In this document: positions 25,301-37,393 of the stretch, piece by piece
Layout of the letters: every line of letters begins with the position of its first letter
Numbering within the stretch: position 1 is the stretch's first letter
Source of the DNA: Cristatella mucedo
Taxonomy: Eukaryota; Bryozoa; Phylactolaemata; Cristatellidae
Assembly: GCA_009760855.2 (NCBI GenBank)
Contig: WPIO01000012.1
Location: 5,292,501 to 5,356,500, forward strand
Direction: 5' to 3'
Length of the DNA: 64,000 nt
The notes under the pieces: model-generated
Database searches by the model: none
Told to the model about the DNA's origin: nothing
Seen by the model: only the letters and a program-made list of their open reading frames with translations
Program-made: the position numbers and the translations under genes

Positions 25301-28300
25301 CTTAATCTCTTTCTAGGCGCTTTACATTTGCTGCAAAGTGATACGCAATAGAATAGTAAGTAAAATCATGCTTGAAAAACAAACAAAATGAATAACATGG
25401 TTAGGGGTTACATGCACTGGGTCAGCATGCAAATGTGGTTAGTGGCAGCATGAACAGTGTCAGCACGCATAAGCACATCGAGGACGAATCACAAGGACCC
25501 ACTAAATGCTGTCCTAAATAGGTATGTTTTTAAGTTTCTTTTAAATGTGGTCAGGTCAGGGGATGTTCTGATGCAGGTCGGGAGGGAGTTCCAGGCTGTG
25601 GGAGCATACGAGCTAAATGCACGGTCTCCAAAGGATTTAAGGTTTGTACGAGGTATTTCTAGACTGTTGGATTCCGAAAAGCGAGTGGTACGATGCTTTG
25701 CCTGATGGGGTAGTATCTCTGAAAGATAGGCTGGAGCCATAGAATGAAGAGACCTAAAAGTGAGCGACAAAACCTTGAAGTCAATCCGTTGCTTGACTGG
25801 TAACCAGTGCAGGTCGGCGAGAAGTGGAGTAATGTGGCAACTGCGACGCTCACGACAGACAAGCCTAGCTGCAGAGTTTTGCACCAGCTGCAATCGCCTG
25901 ATCGCACATGCTGGTAGACCAGTAAGCAGTGAGTTGCAGAAGTCGAGGCGAGATGTCACGAATGCATGGACCAACTTGGACGTGGTATCCTTATCTAAAC
26001 AAGCCCTAATTTTAGCAATGTTATGAAGCTGAAAATAGGCAGATTTGACTGTGGAGCTGATGTGGTCGTCTAACGAGAGGTCGCTTTGGAATATGACACC
26101 TAGATTTCGAGCTGATGCAACTGGAGATATGCTGGCAGAGCCAATTTTGAAAGTCAGCCTTTCCAATTTCTGAATAACACTAGGTTTGCCCATAACTAGT
26201 AAGTTAGTTTTATCATCGTTTAGTTTTAGAAAATTTGCTGCCATCCATGATCGGATGTCATCAATGCATGCAGCAAGTGAGTTGAGAGAATTTGAGGTGC
26301 TCGAAGGCTGGGAGGGATCAAAGCAAAGGTACAACTGAGTGTCATCCGCATAGAAGTGAAAGCCTAGATTGTGCTTGGCAATCACATCAGCGAGAGGGAG
26401 AGTATAAACGGTGAAAAGGACCGGACCTAGCACAGAGCCCTGAGGTACTCCATATTTTAGAGGTACTTCAGATGATCTTTGTCCATTCACGTCAACACTC
26501 TGGAGTCTCCCACTGAGATAGGACCTGAACCACTGCAGAGCAGTGCCAGTGATGCCCAGGCGAGATGAGAGGCGCTCTAGAAGTACTTTGTGATCGATGG
26601 TATCAAAAGCTGCCGAAAGATCGAGCAAAACAAGAAGAGACACTCTACCCATGTCTGCATTCCTAAGTAGGTCGTTGTATACCCGAAGCAATGCTGACTC
26701 TGTGGAGTGATTAGCTCTAAAGCCAGACTGGCTTTATTAACCTTATGAATGCAAAAGAAGGACACTGATGTGGGTACCTGTGTGAGGTCTTGGGATGAAA
26801 TGGTTAGTTGTCTGTATTTTAGTTAGTACTACTGACTTGTTGAAAGCAGACTACTGTGCTGAATGTGAAGGGTTAAAATATTTTTTGTAGCTCTTTTGTG
26901 TATGCATAGTAGCAATGTTTGGAGGTAAATTTGATTGGAAGATCATTTTGCATTCAGAGCGTAATACACCCTGGGTGCTGTCAGAAGAGGCATTCCTTTT
27001 TCAAACCACTGGCATCATAGATGTCAGTAGGTTGTAGGTACGTGTGTAGTTGGGGGTTACTTGCTCTGGGAAGCCTTTGCACAAGGCCTTGATTAGCAGT
27101 CCTAATTCTTGATTCAAATCATTTGGCTTTGACACAAACCAATTGGTGCAGCATTCTGGGCCGGTGCCTAACTACACGAATCTATCCCTTTCGTAAATTA
27201 AACTGTTGCTTTATCAGGCACATTTTTTTAGCGTGTCTGACTTGCATACTTTTCTTCGACAGCTGAGCTTTTAATTTTATTCTGCACTTTTGCATTGTGG
27301 CCATTGCCGAGACAACTAGTTTATTTGCCTTTCAGATCTGCCTCCTCCATTCTGGATCGCCTGCAACTCCTATTTGGAAGTCACACTGGACCCAATGATC
27401 GATAGTAACGAATTTAATTATATCCTGAGCCAATTCTCTCAGAGCATGGCAGGTGTACCCCATGCTGTTGTCGAGGTAAGTGGCATTGATCGCCTTGGCC
27501 ACAGTCTTGCTGATGGACGGCCTTTTGTAGCTTAAAGCAGGGATGTCGGGATGGGTAGGCTCGTGTGTGGGAGTGAAGCAGCATGCAAGCCAATGAGAGA
27601 ATTTATTAGAGTTGAATTCAGGCTTTACGGGAAGTCAGTGTAGCTCAGACTGAAGGGTTATGATTCAGCAGCTACATTGTTGATGAAAGACCAGCCTAGC
27701 CATTGAGCTGTGGGCATGTTGCGGTCAATCAAGAGCACTGGCCGATAGTCCTGAATGAATTAAGATAGTTTCTGTCACGTAGAATTGATGTCACACACGT
27801 GTTTACTAGTTTGCCTGTTATACTCCTAAGTGAACTCATATTTTGGCACCATTCTTTGGCCTAAAATGGACTGAAATGAGAGCAGTTGAAATGTTTTCAT
27901 CTAGTAGTCGGTTTGAAATAGCAAGCCTTAAGTACTTGCAGATGGCACTTCAGTGATGCTTGGTGAACCCATCTTTTGAGGTTTTCCAACTTTTGCATGA
28001 CACTAGGTTTGGCGATAAATATAAGGTTGGTCTTATCTTAGTTCAGCTTCGGGGAGCAAGAAGCCATCAAAATGCTAGTTTTGTTGATGCAGGTGAGTCT
28101 TCTGAAGAATAGGACTTAAAAGGGTCGAAGGATAAGTATAGCTGTGAGTTGCCGACTTAGTAATGACAGCCAAAATTGTGCTTAGTATTATCTTTAACAT
28201 AGCTTACTTTATTTTATTATTATTGTATTATAAACAATATTGTAATATTCATACTAAATATGACTGTTTTTTATAATTGTTTACCATTTGCATCGAGGTG

Positions 28301-31300
28301 TTTTATAGCTAGTCTAATAAACAGAATTGTAGCCTTTGTGAAGCATAAAGTGAGATGGCATGGCGATGTGCAGGCACATTGTCAGTTGTTTGCATTGTCA
28401 GCGACATCACCGATGTATTTGCTCACCACGCCCGACTCCGATGTGAACAAGAATAGCACTTTCACGTAGCTCTTTAGAGAACAAAATCCTTCTCTCGGCA
28501 CCTTACATATGATGTAAACCAAGCAGTTCAGTATGCTTAATAATAACATGCAAAGCTTTAGTGTGCATTTGCACCGAAAGGACACTTCATTATAAGAATA
28601 TTATTACTATTAAAATTAATAAAAAAAACTTGCTGTAGCACCCTCAGAGAACTCAATCTCTTGCTATGGACTTTAATAGAGACCCTGCAAATGGTGTAAG
28701 AAACATGTTGTGCTTGTAGCCTCTTCGTTAATTTTCAGTCAGGGGATGTCGTGATGTCATCCACCTGTGAGCTTCAAGCCTAGGGAGTACACTAACTGCA
28801 TGCAAGGCCTCCAAAGGATTTCAGGTTAGCCCAAGCCAAAGCTAGACACTATGTCCGAATTATTGGTAGTACTAGGCCTAGCTTGATTAGCCAGAAATAT
28901 ATATCCTTTATATAGCATGGCAGCCTATGACCCTGATCGTTAAAGGTAAACACTGTACCCCATCGCCAAACCAGGAGGCCAAGTAGTTTTGATAGATAAG
29001 TCTGAGAAAGATAATAGTGGACATAGATGTGAGTAGATAATGTAAGATAACTGAAAGTGGGTAGACTTGACAGGGAAGCTAATGTGGTCGTCTAGTAAAC
29101 GATCACGTGCAACTGGATGCCCAGATTTCATGCCGATGCTAGATGAAATGTGCTCGAAGAGCTCATTTTGAGGAATACTTTTTCCAATTTCCGAGTCATT
29201 CTAAGTTTGCTCATAATTTGTAAGTAGGTTCTAAATGTCATTAACGTTTTATAAAGTTTGCTGCCATCCATGTGCATATTTCAGCATTACATGGAACAAG
29301 GGAGTTGAGAGTTTATTTGCCGAAATGCTAGGAGGGATCACAACCCACATAAAGTTATCGTCGGCTTAGAAGTGAAAGCTGGCATGCCTCGCAATTACAT
29401 CGGCAACAGGGGCAGTAGGCATTTTTTAATATAGATGAACCATGCCCTGGGGTACCTCCCCCCTACTCAAGGCTCCTAGAACGACTGTTGCACTTTGATG
29501 CCAATGCTTCGAAGTCTCCCACCGGGATAGAACCTAAACCATTGCAGGTGATTGTTCCTAAGAATGCATTTGTGAGGAGCTTGGTGTAACCCTTAGCAAT
29601 ACTGACACCTGAGGAGTGATCAGCTCTAAAACCTGACTTGAACTTACTTGATAGGTTTGATATAGGAGTTGAGCTGGTAAGCTACTAATCTCTCCTGTTT
29701 CTTTTATATATATATACGACAGAAGAGAGACTGTGTAGAAGTTCTCGTTGCCAGGTGTTGTCTTGTTAAAGAGCAGTCTAGCAGCAGCCTTTTTGAAAGT
29801 GCACGGACAAGAGGTGATGTTAAGAACATAATAATTATGTTAGTCATACATGGCAGCAGCAGATCTGTCCATTGCGAAATGAAAAGAGTAGGATCTAGGG
29901 TCAAGAGAGCTAGTAGACTCTGGATAATTAAATATTTTACAGATTTGCTTTGCAAACATTAGGATTGCATTGTTTCCTTAGCTTAGTTCCATTGTGGACG
30001 TGAGCCCATCTCGGTAACGTGAGGACTAAATGATACTATGGTGAGAAAAGAATTATTTTGGTGTGAGGTGAACTGGCTGCCAGATTGAGATCAGAACCTA
30101 AGCATGACATGTCCTTGAATCCATTTGGGTACCTCACAGATGTGGTTGCTGCTGATCTATAACAGTCACGGTTTCTTCCAAACGGTCTAGTTTCTCAATG
30201 CTGGATGGTGTATAGTGTTAACATTACCATCTTCTAAGCGACTTATTTTTTAGAAGCTACAAGTGACACAAATAGTTGATTTCTCGGGTTCACATTCCCA
30301 GTGGCGTGTGCATTTTCACAGCATTTGTATCCTGAGTTTTGTAAAAAATTGTTAGAAGTCGGTATGCTGCATTTTGCTTTCATTGACTAGCTTTTTGCTA
30401 AAAAGTAGACAATATTCCTGATTCTGTTGCTGATTGGTCATGCTTGATGCTCCTAAGTGGGCTGCCCGATTTTTGTGTTTTGAACACCCTGGCTAACTTG
30501 CCTGGCTAGTTGGAACTGGTCTTTGCTCGCTTCAGTCCTCTGACATGTGTTTGAGGAGCTGCTAGTTCTCTCTCACTGACCGTTCCACAGATGCCTGTAT
30601 GCCCTACATAAATGCATATACCCTGATAGATGCGAGAACATGCGTATTAAAATGTACCACCAGGCAAGTGTCACTGATAGCCCCTGATTAAATATCCGTG
30701 CTTTCTGCCGACAAGGTGCATCTCGAAGACCTTAACACCCAGCCACGCACTGACATTGGAACATTTGATCCTCGTTCTCCATCTTCCATACTTGCCGATG
30801 CTCAAAGAGCATGTCTCACTCTCTCGGTCTGTCTATTTTTGGGTCTCTCTGTTTCTAGGTTTTGGTTTTGTATCATTCTACTCTTCAATAGCTACAATTA
30901 CATCACGCTCTTAGTTCATTCGCTTAGGGGGATTTTTTGAGTGTGTTGAAACTTGTTCGGTTGACACATTCCTCTGGAATGCTTATTTATTACCTTACAC
31001 CGTATGCCATTTCTCGCATACTTGCTGATTGTAGATTGTACGTATACAAAATCCGACCTTGTGGAGGCAATATTGTGCTCTTAAGAAGGAAATGTCTCAG
31101 CATGTGACTGCCCCGATGTCATTTGAATGGACGCTGTGGCACGGAGCTCCAGCAGAAGCTGCGAAGCTCATATGCCACAGCAGGTTCGACCGTAGCCACT
31201 CTGGCATGAATGGTATGGATTCCCTTACACTCCCGAGCCTGCCCCCAGGGTCAGCCATCACTGGCCCGACGCCTGCTCTTTGTATCTCCGTCTGTAACTC

Positions 31301-34300
31301 CACAAAGTCATAAAGACCATGTGGGTGTTACGCGGGAGAGTTTTGTATAGCGCACTCACAGCCTAAGCGGCTTTCGGTGCGCATTCGGTAGCCAACAGAC
31401 TTCGTCTCACGCAACAAAGAGAAAGTGGCAAGCATAGCAGAGTCATGAGAGCAGTTGAGGTAGTGAGTAGCATGGAAGTAGCAGCTCAGGACCGCTGAAA
31501 AAGGTGTGCCATAGTCAGCAGTAGGAGAATAGTTGTCGTTTCGTAAGAATTGTGAAGGCGAGTTCCACAGTCTAGGACCTGCAGAGCTAAAGCTTCTGTC
31601 GCCAACTGTCTTTAAGTGGAGGAATGGGACAGCTAATTTATTGTCCACACAGGACCTCAGGGCACGAACAGGCTGAAACTGATGTAGCAGTTCAGCTAGG
31701 TGCTTCATTTATGCTGGGGCATTTTTGCTATGACGTGCATGAAGGAACCCTGTTGCCAAAAGCACTGCATCGTTTCCTGCATTAGTGGATAGTCTGTCCT
31801 TATTAGCCCAGGTGTCAGTATGGAAGCTAATAAATAAGTCAGCAGGCTGTAGAATTTTGGGCACGAAATCCATATTATGAGATCACAAGCCAAATAAGTT
31901 CCGTGAATTAAACAGACAACTAGCCTAAGTTTTTATTTGAATAGTGATTGCGATTCGGTTGACCACTCGCACGAAGCTGCCAGTTAGAACGTACCTTCGT
32001 AGGTTCACTTGGTTTGCAACTCTCCTTCGGTTTCTCACTTTCTCTCATGACCTCTTTTGCTCGATGTGGGTGCATGTAGTGGCTGGCTGTCACATAATTA
32101 CAGACTGAGTCTCGACAACTGTGAGTTGAGAAAAGGTATGTGTAAGATCACATAACGTGCACACTCGCGCACACAGAGACATATACACACATTGGAGACT
32201 GATTTGTGTACCTCGTGTAACCACCTACCTGGAGAAAGTAAGTGAATCCATGCAAATAGCACTTGAGAACCAGTTAAGATTTTGATTTGAGTTTTCGTGA
32301 TTTCTGAGCTGGAAAATATTTAGTTTCTTTGCCCAAGGGGTTAAATGCTTGCACTTTACGATATTAGTTGTTGGTTATTGCTCCCTAATAGCTAGAATAA
32401 TGGCCGCTATGGCTTTTCTGCTGCTAAATAAATGTGTCTGGTGAATCAGCTCACCGTACTTCGTGCTGAAAATCTAGCTTCTATTTGGTATTGTCAGACC
32501 TATTGAATACAACTAATTCAATGAAAAAGAGCTAATACACTTTAACCAGACTTTGCAGAGTTTAGTTTCAAAGAAAACTATGTGTCTTGGCTGAGGCTGG
32601 CTTTATATAAAGTATTGCCTTGCTCAGTTTAAGGCAGACAGAAAACCATCTAAAGCACACAATATTCAAGCTGTACATCCACTCGATCCCACAGGCATCA
32701 AAGGGCCTCGCCTAAAATAATCACGCGACCTTAACAGTAATGCAAATCATGACAATAATTAGTTTTTATAGCGCCCTCAGGGAACTCAGCCTTTGTTTAC
32801 GAACTTTACATGTGTTATTACGAAAGCATGTTCATATGGTTACTGATAAGGTTCGCGGTGTCAACAAGCATACAACAACAAGCATTGTTAGTGGTACCAT
32901 TGACTGTCAGCTTGTGTAGGCGAACATTAGACAAATCACAAAGACCTGCAAATGGTGTGAGACACTTATTCGTTTCGGCTTCGTTTTAATGTCGTCAAGT
33001 CATAGAATATCTTGAATATCTTGAGTTCATCTGGAGTAAGTTCCAGGTTATGAGAGCATAGGAACTAAAGGAACGGTCTCCGATGGACTTGGATGTTGCT
33101 TTGAGGCACAGCTAAACGACTTGAGTCAGTAGAGTGGGTGGTACGAAGCCAGTCCAGATTCGGAAAAGTTATGCTGGAGCAAAAGAATTAAGAGACCTAA
33201 AAGTGAATGACAAAACCTTGAAGTCGGTATGCCACTTGATGGGAAGTCAGTGAAGCTCTGAAGGTCGGCGAGAAGTGGCTTCAAAAGGCAACTTTGATTC
33301 TAGTAGTAAAATCTTCTGCATCGATTGTCTCATCTCGCTTGTCTTTGGCATGCCGAATGGCAATAGCTCGAGCATAAGAAACCAGAATAGTCTGTGCTCT
33401 AGAGCTTTAGTATTGCTGAACTTACCTATTAATGCCTATATACGTCTAAAAGAACAAAATGCAATCTTTTTGAGTTTATTGCTAAATGCAGAAGCATCGC
33501 TTGCGTTTTCGATGTGTTTCAAAATTTCGTAGGATCAATTTCGTACTCTCTTAGCTTTTTATAATGTGCACACTTGTATGAATTTGCCATCGATGAAGGA
33601 ACTATTTTTGGGGGAATTAATCGTCGGTGCTTCGGTTCAATTGTTTGGCAGGAAGACCGATACGTTTTCGCTCAAGTTTTTATTCTTTTTTATCAGTCGG
33701 CCGTATAGTTGTGGGAGATTCTCAGTCCATCATGGCAGATCTAGCATAAGCTCTAGCTTATTTTTGATTTCATGCTAAGTCCTACAGTGGATTTATAATC
33801 CGAATGGAACTACAATGTTCATAATTCATACCACTAAGCAAGTCGAATGAACATCCGTGTCATTGAAAGAAACAACCTACCTATGTTATTGTGAACGTTA
33901 CTCCTGTAAATACAAATTAGTAACCTTACGATTTTATTGTACCCTTTTTGATATTATAGTAGGAATTGACATTGAATGGTGCCTTTAATTATGAATAAGT
34001 GAAGAGGAGACTTTTTAATGTAGAGCATTGTAATTAGCCTTGTAAACGTTATTAAGATAATCTTGCAGTTGAATGGATACAAATGCAGTTCATTAGCAAG
34101 GTAATCAGTCTCTGTGGGGGTGTGTCGCTTTTGTCGTTTTGGCTGAGTCTTTGTGCAGCTATATGTTTATATTTACGTTCGGTTATTTCTAAAGTTAAAG
34201 ATGTGGGACCTACATTTTTTGGGGATATCTATTAAGAATGATTCACTTTTTAATGCGCTCTGTAAAATCTCTATCCAGGTGCTTTACAATTTGCTTTTAG

Positions 34301-37300
34301 ACCAGGAAGAGCCAAAGATTGAGACACCCTAGTTCTAATAGCTAGTAAATAGCTCCGGCTAGTGGCCAAAGCCAGAAGCCATTTTCAAATTTTTGGACCT
34401 ACTAACTGAGGCCCCGGTCATGAAAATATTTCCATTCGGTTATGGCTAGATTAATGAAAGGCTAGACTAGCGGAAGCTCAGGACCAGATGGTGCAAAAAA
34501 GGCATTCTGGATGAGCAAAAGGATTGGATAGGAAGACTAAAGTAGCAAGTGGAACTGCCAGTGGGCCAGAAAGTGTGGTGACGTCCATTCAATGTTTAGC
34601 AAAAGCTATTTAGGCCAAGAAGGATCATGTGCTGCGGCAGAAATGATATTTACGACATAACATACGAGCTCCCGTTTGGCACCAATTTTCATGAATTGAG
34701 ATAAGAGATTGTGATTTCTGAATTAAGGGTTGCAGTAATCGAGATGCCATGTCACCGACGCGTGAAATTTTTTGACTGTAGTAATCTGGTCTAATCAGGT
34801 CCCGATTTCGCTGTTGTTCTCAAGCTGAATGCAGGCCTAGTTGGAAGTGGAGGCAACATGGTCATCTGCTGTAAGTTATTTTGGAATAGCATTCATCAAT
34901 TTTACTATTATTATTATTTTTACTAACATGTCCAGGTTATTGGTAGTGAATTATGGAAGGATTTTAGAGGAATCAATTTTAAGAGCGACGTCTTCCAGAT
35001 CGAGTGTAATTACTTGGCTTTATTCTTAACTATTACGTTGATATGATCGTCTTTATTCTACCTGAAGTTGCCATCCAGCTGTAAATATTTTTGAAGCTGG
35101 CTGAAAGGGAATTACTCTGGAAGTGTTTTGAATGTAGAGTGAGGCTAATAAGAGTCAGTGAATAGGCAGTCAGGTGTCATCGGAATAAAAATAAAACCCA
35201 AGATTGTGCTGGGCATTGACATGGGCTCTAGACAGAGTATAGGAATAAAAACGAACGAGGTCCTAAGAACATGTGCCTAAGTATCCGATAATTTAAGGGA
35301 TTCCGGGCTGTGATAGCCCCGGGGTTAAGGTGCTTGCTCTTCCTGACCGAGGTCTGGGGTTCGAATCCTACAGTTGGACAATCCTTTATTACCAGCTGCA
35401 AGCTATGGTGATAGCTAATAAGACTCTTATGCCGCTATACAAATGAAGCTGCGTAGTCAGCTAAAATATCTTTTCTTGTATGACCGATAGCTGTTGTCAT
35501 CTACAGGTGTAGACCTGCATGTTTTACTGAGGTAGGATCCAATCTATTTAAGCAAGGTGCCAGTGATTCATTGGTGTGTCAAGAGCACTTAAATAGTATC
35601 GGGCTTACCAGTGCCTAGAAAATTATGGCCAATACAGTATAGACGCTTATCGACTTCCAAGTTTTGTTGCTCACTTAAAGTTACCAGCACTATGTTTCTC
35701 TGGCCTGCTTGTCCTAGCTACTTCGAAATTGAGCTAGCAATCTCGTCTTGTATAATTCACAGTTAGGCATAAAGTGACCCTCAAAACAACTTTAAACTCT
35801 TTGAATAACGTGCCCTTTGTTCACTTGCTTCCAAAGTTTGAACTCGTTGAAAACTGATGACACGACATCCACTGACCTGCCGGCATTTTTAAACAGAATT
35901 TAAAAACCTACTATTTTCAACAGTATTTGCTGACGTGATAGCAGAGCACAATCTAGGCTTTCACTTCTATGCGGATGACACTCAGTTGTACCTTTGCTTT
36001 AATCCCTTACAGCCTTCGAGCACCTGAAATTCTCTAAACTCATTTGCTGCATGCATTGATGACATCCGCACATGGATGACAGCAAATTTTCTTAAACAAA
36101 ACGACGACAAAACTAACTTACTAGTTATGGGCAAACCCAGTGTGATACAGAAAATGGAAAGGCTGACGCTGAAAATTGGATCTGCCAGCATATCTCCTGT
36201 CGAATTAGCTCGAAATCTAGGTGTCATATTCCAAAGCGACCTCTCATTAGACGTCCATATCAGCTCCACGGTCAAATCTGCCTATTTTCAGCTTCCTAAT
36301 ATTGCTAAAATTCTGGCTTGTTTAGATAAGGATGCCACGTGGTCCATGCATTTGTGACATCTCGTCTCGACTTCTGCAACTCACTTCTTACTGGCCTACC
36401 AGAATGTGCGATCAGGCGATTGCAGCTGGTGCAAAACTCCTCAGCTAGGCTTGTCTGTCGTGATCGTCGCAGTTGCCACATTACTCCACTTCTCGCCAAC
36501 CTGCACTGGCTACCAGTCGTGCAACGGATTGACTTCAAGGTTTTGTCGCTCACTTTTAGGTCCCTTCATTCTATGGCTCCAGCCTATCTCTCCGACATAC
36601 TCCTCCATCAGGCCAAGCATCGAACCACCCGCTTTTCGGAATCCAACTGTCTAGAAATACCTCGTACAAACCTCAAATCTTTTGGAGACCGTGCATTATT
36701 TAGTTCGTATGCTCCAAAAACCTGGAACTCCCTCCCGACCTGCGTCAGGACATTCCCTGACCTGACCACATTTAAAAGGAACTTAAAAACACACCTATTT
36801 AGGACAGCATTTAGTGGGTCCCTGTGATTCGTCCTTCACGTGCTCATGCGTACTGACACTGTGCATGCTGCCAGTAACCACATTTGCATACTGACCCTGT
36901 GCATGTCACCCCTAACCATGTCATTCATTTTGTTTGCTTTTCAAGCATGATTTTACTTACCATTTTGTTGCATTTCCCTTTGCAGCAAATGTAAAGCGCC
37001 TAGAAAGAGATTGAGTTCTCTGAGGGCACTTTATCAAGTACATTATTATTATTATTGTTATTATTATTTGCTGGGTATGGGCGCGTTGTGCTGTATTTGC
37101 TTATGCATGCAGAGACCGTGTGTGTTATCTCTAACCAATGGACAATCTCCCTTTCCACCAGATTTTAAGTGCTTAGAATGAGGTATCCTATGCTGTCAGA
37201 CAAATATATTTTTATATTATTTAAGAGAACTAACGGAGAGGCCCTGCCTCATTAGCCTTAATTCAGACCACCATTGTAGAATCTAACACAAGGGTAGTTT

Positions 37301-37361
37301 TTGTGCATTGATTAGCTCTAAATTCTGATTTTAACTCTAGCTGAATCTAATTGTTTTATTC

Positions 37362-37393
<32 letters not shown>

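Larger units (their letters stand above)
23264..27335. other. Intron between exons J and K
   Basis: Contains a tRNA-like degenerate stretch (about 23570-23660, reverse), a GC-richer patch with overlapping frames on both strands at 24046-24471 (no domain recognised), a SINE-A and a good LINE copy. 26732-27335 is plain AT-rich sequence. Confidence 0.5.

Noticed and set aside
25457-26026. Plus-strand frames over the 25-kb LINE
   Set aside because: Antisense shadows of the RT frame; the same shadows recur opposite every LINE copy.
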